Shown here piece by piece: positions 5,671 through 9,012 of a DNA stretch of 9,012 bases (position 1 is the first letter of the stretch; every line of letters begins with the position of its first letter). Under the pieces are notes generated by a model, which saw only the letters and a program-made list of their open reading frames with translations, ran no database searches and was not told where the DNA came from. The translations under genes were made by a program, and so were the position numbers. The stretch is taken from NCBI GenBank assembly GCA_964187655.1, contig CAXLMP010000006.1, positions 1 to 9,012 on the forward strand, read 5' to 3'. The DNA comes from Lentimonas sp002292345. GTDB lineage: Bacteria; Verrucomicrobiota; Verrucomicrobiia; Opitutales; Coraliomargaritaceae.

Positions 5671-8600
5671 ATGCTACCTCGAATGACCCCAATAGCCAGC
5701 ACTGGCGCGTCCACAACATCGCGAATTGCGTGTTCTAGCTCGAAAGCTAGTGTATTAAAATCGGGCGCTACCGCCTTACTCAGCATTGCCGCATTGCTAC
5801 TCAGTGCGACTAGCGCACAGGCAGCGACATACTACTGGGACGAAGATCAGGCGACCGCCGGCTTCGGCACCGCAGCAGGCACGTGGGAGGCCCCAACGGC
5901 CAACAAATGGAGTTCAGATGCGGCTGGGGCGATCTTAGCAGTGGAGAGCTACACCACAGTCAATGGCGATAGTTTGTATTTCGGTACGGACACTGTTGCC
6001 CTTGGTTCGGGGACTATCGCGGTCACTGGCACGGTGACTGCAACACAACTCTTGTTTGGTAAGGTGAGTGGCGCGATTACTTTAGGTGCCGTTGACACAG
6101 ATGCTACCATCAATTTAAGAGGGGGTGCTCCTCAAATTTGGGCTGCTTCAGCAGCTGGTACCGCCAGCTCACCTCACACCATTAATGCTAATTTAAACAG
6201 TAATAGCAACGTTAATATTGGTCGGCAGAACACGGCGTCCGAGATTTACATCATCAATGGTGATATATCTGGTACCTTCAATTTGAATATGAGGGTACAA
6301 AACGGCACCTCTTATATCGCTCTAAATGGGAATAATTCTGGTTTTACTGGTGATATTGCCCAAGTTACAGGTAGTTTAAAATTTGATCAAGATCTAGGCT
6401 CTGGCACTAACCTGACTCTGGCTGGCAGTGGCGGGCAAATAAATCATGTGTGGTATTCAGGTAGTGACGCATACGACATGGAGCGTAATTTGGTATTACA
6501 ACAAGGTAACTCCGTATTATCCTCCCCATTGGCACCACTCACTATCGGCAACATTACAGCCAACGATGGCAATGGCGCCACCGTCTCACCTTTAGAGCTT
6601 ACCGGTAGTGCCGGCGGCGCCCCTAATTTCAACGTGGTGGATGGTACCATCAGTGGCGCTGGAGGCGACCCACTAAATCTATCAGTTACCTCTGTTCAGC
6701 CGAATATACCTGGTGCACCCATATCAGACGGACGTTGGCAGCTGGCTGGCACAGGCAGCGCTTTTACTGGGAATGTTCAAGTCGACGTAAATAATGTATT
6801 AGAGATTACTGGAGACGTCGCAGTCACTGGTAAACTGCTTGGAGTTGGGACATACAATGTCAACGGCGGCAGTTTGAGTCTGATTGCTTCGCAAAGCCAA
6901 ACAATTACTCAAGCTGGTACCATCAATATTAGTAATGGGGGTACATTTACCACCACCAACACGGGTGCGACCTGGCCGAAAGTTACTCTGAACATCATTG
7001 GATCTGGCAACACGGTCCAAGGAGATGGTTGGAATTATGCTGGAGCCGCCAACCAAGGTAGTATCAACTTCATTGCCGACGCAACTGGCGTGAGTCCAGT
7101 TGTGATGACTGCAGGGACCTTTCAATGTGGTAGGACATCTGATGATCAAAGATGTACTATCTCTGCGGACGGCACCAACTACGAAGGCGGGACAGCGGAT
7201 TTTACTCTCGTCCAAGGCACTATTACAGTTTTAGACACTTTAGATACAGTTGTCACTGGTTTCGACCCTCTCGTGTATACGGCGACAATCACCGCCACCG
7301 GTGGTGGAATCGTTTTGTCAGTGGTAAATATTGCCGAGGAAACACCAATCTGGACTGGCGCTGGCGATGCTGTGTGGGTCGAGGGCGATACAACTAACTG
7401 GGATGTCTCGTATAATAATGGCGAGGCAGTGAGCTTCACTGATGCCGGCGCAGGCACTGTGACTGTTTCAACTGCGCTCACGCCCCTCAGCGTATTAGTC
7501 AATTCCAGCAATGACTACACCTTTACGGGCCTTGGTAGTGTCACTGCACCTTTTACGAAGCAAGGTACAGGTAACCTGACGATCGACACGACCTTTACCC
7601 GCTCGGATGGACTCCCACTCGAAGTAACAGCCGGCAACGTGACTGTGGGCTCGAGCGGCACCTTTAACCTAACGAATAACCTCACTCTGGCTGCTGGTAG
7701 CGATTTGACTGTGGCTGGCACACTCAATATTGACGGCGGCAGCACTGATTGGGACAGAATTTTTCTTTCAGCAACTAGCACGCTAACTATATCGGGTGCC
7801 GTGAACGTGACGACCGCTTACGATCCAAATGGGCAAAAGCATATACTCAACGAAGGCACGGTTAATCTCACTGGCAGCCTGACCTATACTACTACCGTAG
7901 GCACCAACAACCGATCCAGATACGATCGCGACCTAAACGTAAGCGGCCCAAATGGTTCATTTAATCACGATGCAGATAAATTTGCTTTCGAAGCTGCTTC
8001 GGCCACCTTCACTGGTTCTGGCGTTGACAGTACTGTTGATGGCTACGTTAACGCCTGGTCGGGGAGTCCAAGTACGATTAACTTTATTTTAGATGAGTCA
8101 GGAGTGAGAGTATTCGACTGTGGCACGAGACTCAGCTTAGAAACTAACACTGGAGGTACGAATCAGTTGACTGTTACTGTCGATAAGGGTACTTATGCTG
8201 GCACAGTAGCAACTGAAATAGTCCTGATGCGTTCTACCGATGCAGGCGCAAAGTTGCCTGAGACCATGACAGTCACTGGTGATTTCAGTCCCTTGACTGC
8301 GAGCATTGGCTTTGGGTCAGGCGCTAATGCAACTAGTCTCGTATTAAAACTCTCCGCCCCGACTTCGAACTGGGATGGTGGAGGTGCTGATGGCAATTGG
8401 GGCACTGTGGCGAACTGGGATGGCGACGAACTGCCACCCTCAGGTGTAAACGCAGTCATTTTTACTGGAACCGCACAGGCCACCACAACCAATGATCTAG
8501 TTGATTATGTTGCCAACGGCATCCAGTTTAATAATACAGTTGCCGGCGAGAGCTTCTCGCTAGCTGGCAATGCCATCGACTTGACCGGCGATATTACTTC

Positions 8601-9012
8601 GGCCGATGCTGCTGGCACGATTGATGATAGTATTGCGCTCGGTCTGCAGTTGACTGGTGGCGACCGCGCGATCAGCACCGGCACCGACCATAACCTGGCG
8701 GTCAGTGGCGTCATTTCTGAGGACGGTTCGGCTCGCGGGCTCGATAAGAACGGCACCGGCACACTGACGCTGACCGGTGCCAACACCTACACAGGTGCCA
8801 CCAACGTCTATGCTGGTATTTTAGCTATCAGTGACGTCGCATCGCTCGGTACTGCCGCAGCCGGCACGACTGTCGAAAGTCCTGGGCAGCTTTCGATCTC
8901 TGGTGGCATTACGGTTGCAGATCCGCTTATCCTGAATGGAACTGGCCCGTCTAATTCAGCAGGTGCTCTCCTCAGCGATGGAGCTAACACTGTGAGTGGT
9001 CAGATCACGATT
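5671..9012 (+). CDS. Giant secreted autotransporter-associated beta-strand repeat protein (3' end outside window)
   Basis: ATG 5671 opens 1114 codons without a stop and runs off the window. The frame is closed upstream by TAA 5623-5625. Residues 1-30 are a Ser/Thr-rich basic leader; residues 31-51 (SGATALLSIAALLLSATSAQ, then A) are a signal peptide probably cut before ATYYWDED. The mature part is rich in Thr, Gly, Asn and Ser with alternating beta-strand patterns, typical of a right-handed beta-helix passenger. Three Trp-triplet modules begin at W56, W561 and W901. LDKNGTGTLTLTGANTYTGA at 1024 is a clear autotransporter-associated beta-strand repeat, with weaker relatives at about 218-240 (LNGNNSGFTGDI) and 356-368 (WQLAGTGSAFTGN). 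The known architecture usually ends in a PEP-CTERM tail or an autotransporter barrel; which applies lies beyond the window. Its role is likely cell-surface adhesion or polymer binding, an inference. There is no obvious ribosome-binding site; ATG 5683 is an alternative start. Confidence 0.88.
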   Translation, partial: MLPRMTPIASTGASTTSRIACSSSKASVLKSGATALLSIAALLLSATSAQAATYYWDEDQATAGFGTAAGTWEAPTANKWSSDAAGAILAVESYTTVNGDSLYFGTDTVALGSGTIAVTGTVTATQLLFGKVSGAITLGAVDTDATINLRGGAPQIWAASAAGTASSPHTINANLNSNSNVNIGRQNTASEIYIINGDISGTFNLNMRVQNGTSYIALNGNNSGFTGDIAQVTGSLKFDQDLGSGTNLTLAGSGGQINHVWYSGSDAYDMERNLVLQQGNSVLSSPLAPLTIGNITANDGNGATVSPLELTGSAGGAPNFNVVDGTISGAGGDPLNLSVTSVQPNIPGAPISDGRWQLAGTGSAFTGNVQVDVNNVLEITGDVAVTGKLLGVGTYNVNGGSLSLIASQSQTITQAGTINISNGGTFTTTNTGATWPKVTLNIIGSGNTVQGDGWNYAGAANQGSINFIADATGVSPVVMTAGTFQCGRTSDDQRCTISADGTNYEGGTADFTLVQGTITVLDTLDTVVTGFDPLVYTATITATGGGIVLSVVNIAEETPIWTGAGDAVWVEGDTTNWDVSYNNGEAVSFTDAGAGTVTVSTALTPLSVLVNSSNDYTFTGLGSVTAPFTKQGTGNLTIDTTFTRSDGLPLEVTAGNVTVGSSGTFNLTNNLTLAAGSDLTVAGTLNIDGGSTDWDRIFLSATSTLTISGAVNVTTAYDPNGQKHILNEGTVNLTGSLTYTTTVGTNNRSRYDRDLNVSGPNGSFNHDADKFAFEAASATFTGSGVDSTVDGYVNAWSGSPSTINFILDESGVRVFDCGTRLSLETNTGGTNQLTVTVDKGTYAGTVATEIVLMRSTDAGAKLPETMTVTGDFSPLTASIGFGSGANATSLVLKLSAPTSNWDGGGADGNWGTVANWDGDELPPSGVNAVIFTGTAQATTTNDLVDYVANGIQFNNTVAGESFSLAGNAIDLTGDITSADAAGTIDDSIALGLQLTGGDRAISTGTDHNLAVSGVISEDGSARGLDKNGTGTLTLTGANTYTGATNVYAGILAISDVASLGTAAAGTTVESPGQLSISGGITVADPLILNGTGPSNSAGALLSDGANTVSGQITI
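5830..6087 (+). repeat. Trp-rich module 1 of the surface protein
   Basis: W56, W72 and W80 precede GDSLYFGTD, then alternating beta strands ending in ITLG. It aligns in order with the modules at 7351-7530 and 8371-8568: Trp triplet, a G/N-[DE]-x-[LV]-x-F step, then short strands. Confidence 0.6.
7351..7530 (+). repeat. Trp-rich module 2 of the surface protein
   Basis: W561, W569 and W577 (TNWDVS) precede GEAVSFTDAG and strands ending in YTFTG. It marks a domain boundary about 500 residues after module 1. Confidence 0.6.
8371..8568 (+). repeat. Trp-rich module 3 of the surface protein
   Basis: W901, W910 and W916 (NWDGGGADGNWGTVANWDG) precede VNAVIFTGT and strands ending in FSLAG. This is the most canonical copy, and it leads directly into the clear beta-strand repeat at residue 1024. 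Confidence 0.7.

Noticed and set aside
5053..7781. Several minus-strand open frames (for example 5439-5786, 6799-7215, 7179-7511, 7515-7781)
   Set aside because: Almost all of them lie opposite the continuous + strand surface-protein frame and have repetitive Val/Pro/Ser/Thr compositions expected from its complement. No domain or ribosome-binding site was seen.

Overview
The window looks like a chromosomal segment of a marine Verrucomicrobiota bacterium, most likely of the Puniceicoccales/Opitutales type (relatives of Coraliomargarita or Lentimonas). This is inferred from family features, not from a search. The features are a secreted protein ending in the DPDGDGYSN...EYALGGNP module typical of that group, a PEP-CTERM sorting tail, an exported Cys-type sulfatase, and a very large Thr/Gly/Asn-rich autotransporter-associated beta-strand repeat protein. 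All supported genes lie on the + strand, and all but the first, whose start lies outside the window, carry export signals.

Layout. (1) 1-1394: 3' part of a secreted beta-rich protein. (2) 1395-2176: a gene graveyard. It holds a frameshifted PEP-CTERM gene end (about 1517-1689) with its intrinsic terminator (1726-1756), then a promoter-like pair (1906-1933) in front of a broken sulfatase start (1956-2176). (3) 2191-3120: exported metallophosphoesterase of the ADP-ribose/CDP-alcohol diphosphatase-like type, with all metal-ligand motifs present. (4) 3285-5150: intact secreted sulfatase with the C-A-P-S-R formylglycine site. Its N-terminus is paralogous to the relic at 1956-2176. (5) 5151-5670: about 520 bases with no convincing gene, but rich in homopolymer tracts, direct repeats and hairpins. 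(6) 5671-9012: an open reading frame of at least 1114 codons that runs off the right edge. It encodes a secreted surface protein with three Trp-rich modules and one clear autotransporter-associated beta-strand repeat.

How it fits together. The phosphoesterase and sulfatase probably act outside the cytoplasm on sulfated or phosphorylated organic matter such as algal polysaccharide; this is inference. The truncated sulfatase and PEP-CTERM relics show that the locus has undergone duplication and decay. The promoter left by the dead sulfatase now sits directly upstream of the phosphoesterase and may drive it. I found no CRISPR array, tRNA, rRNA, insertion sequence or recognisable defence system.
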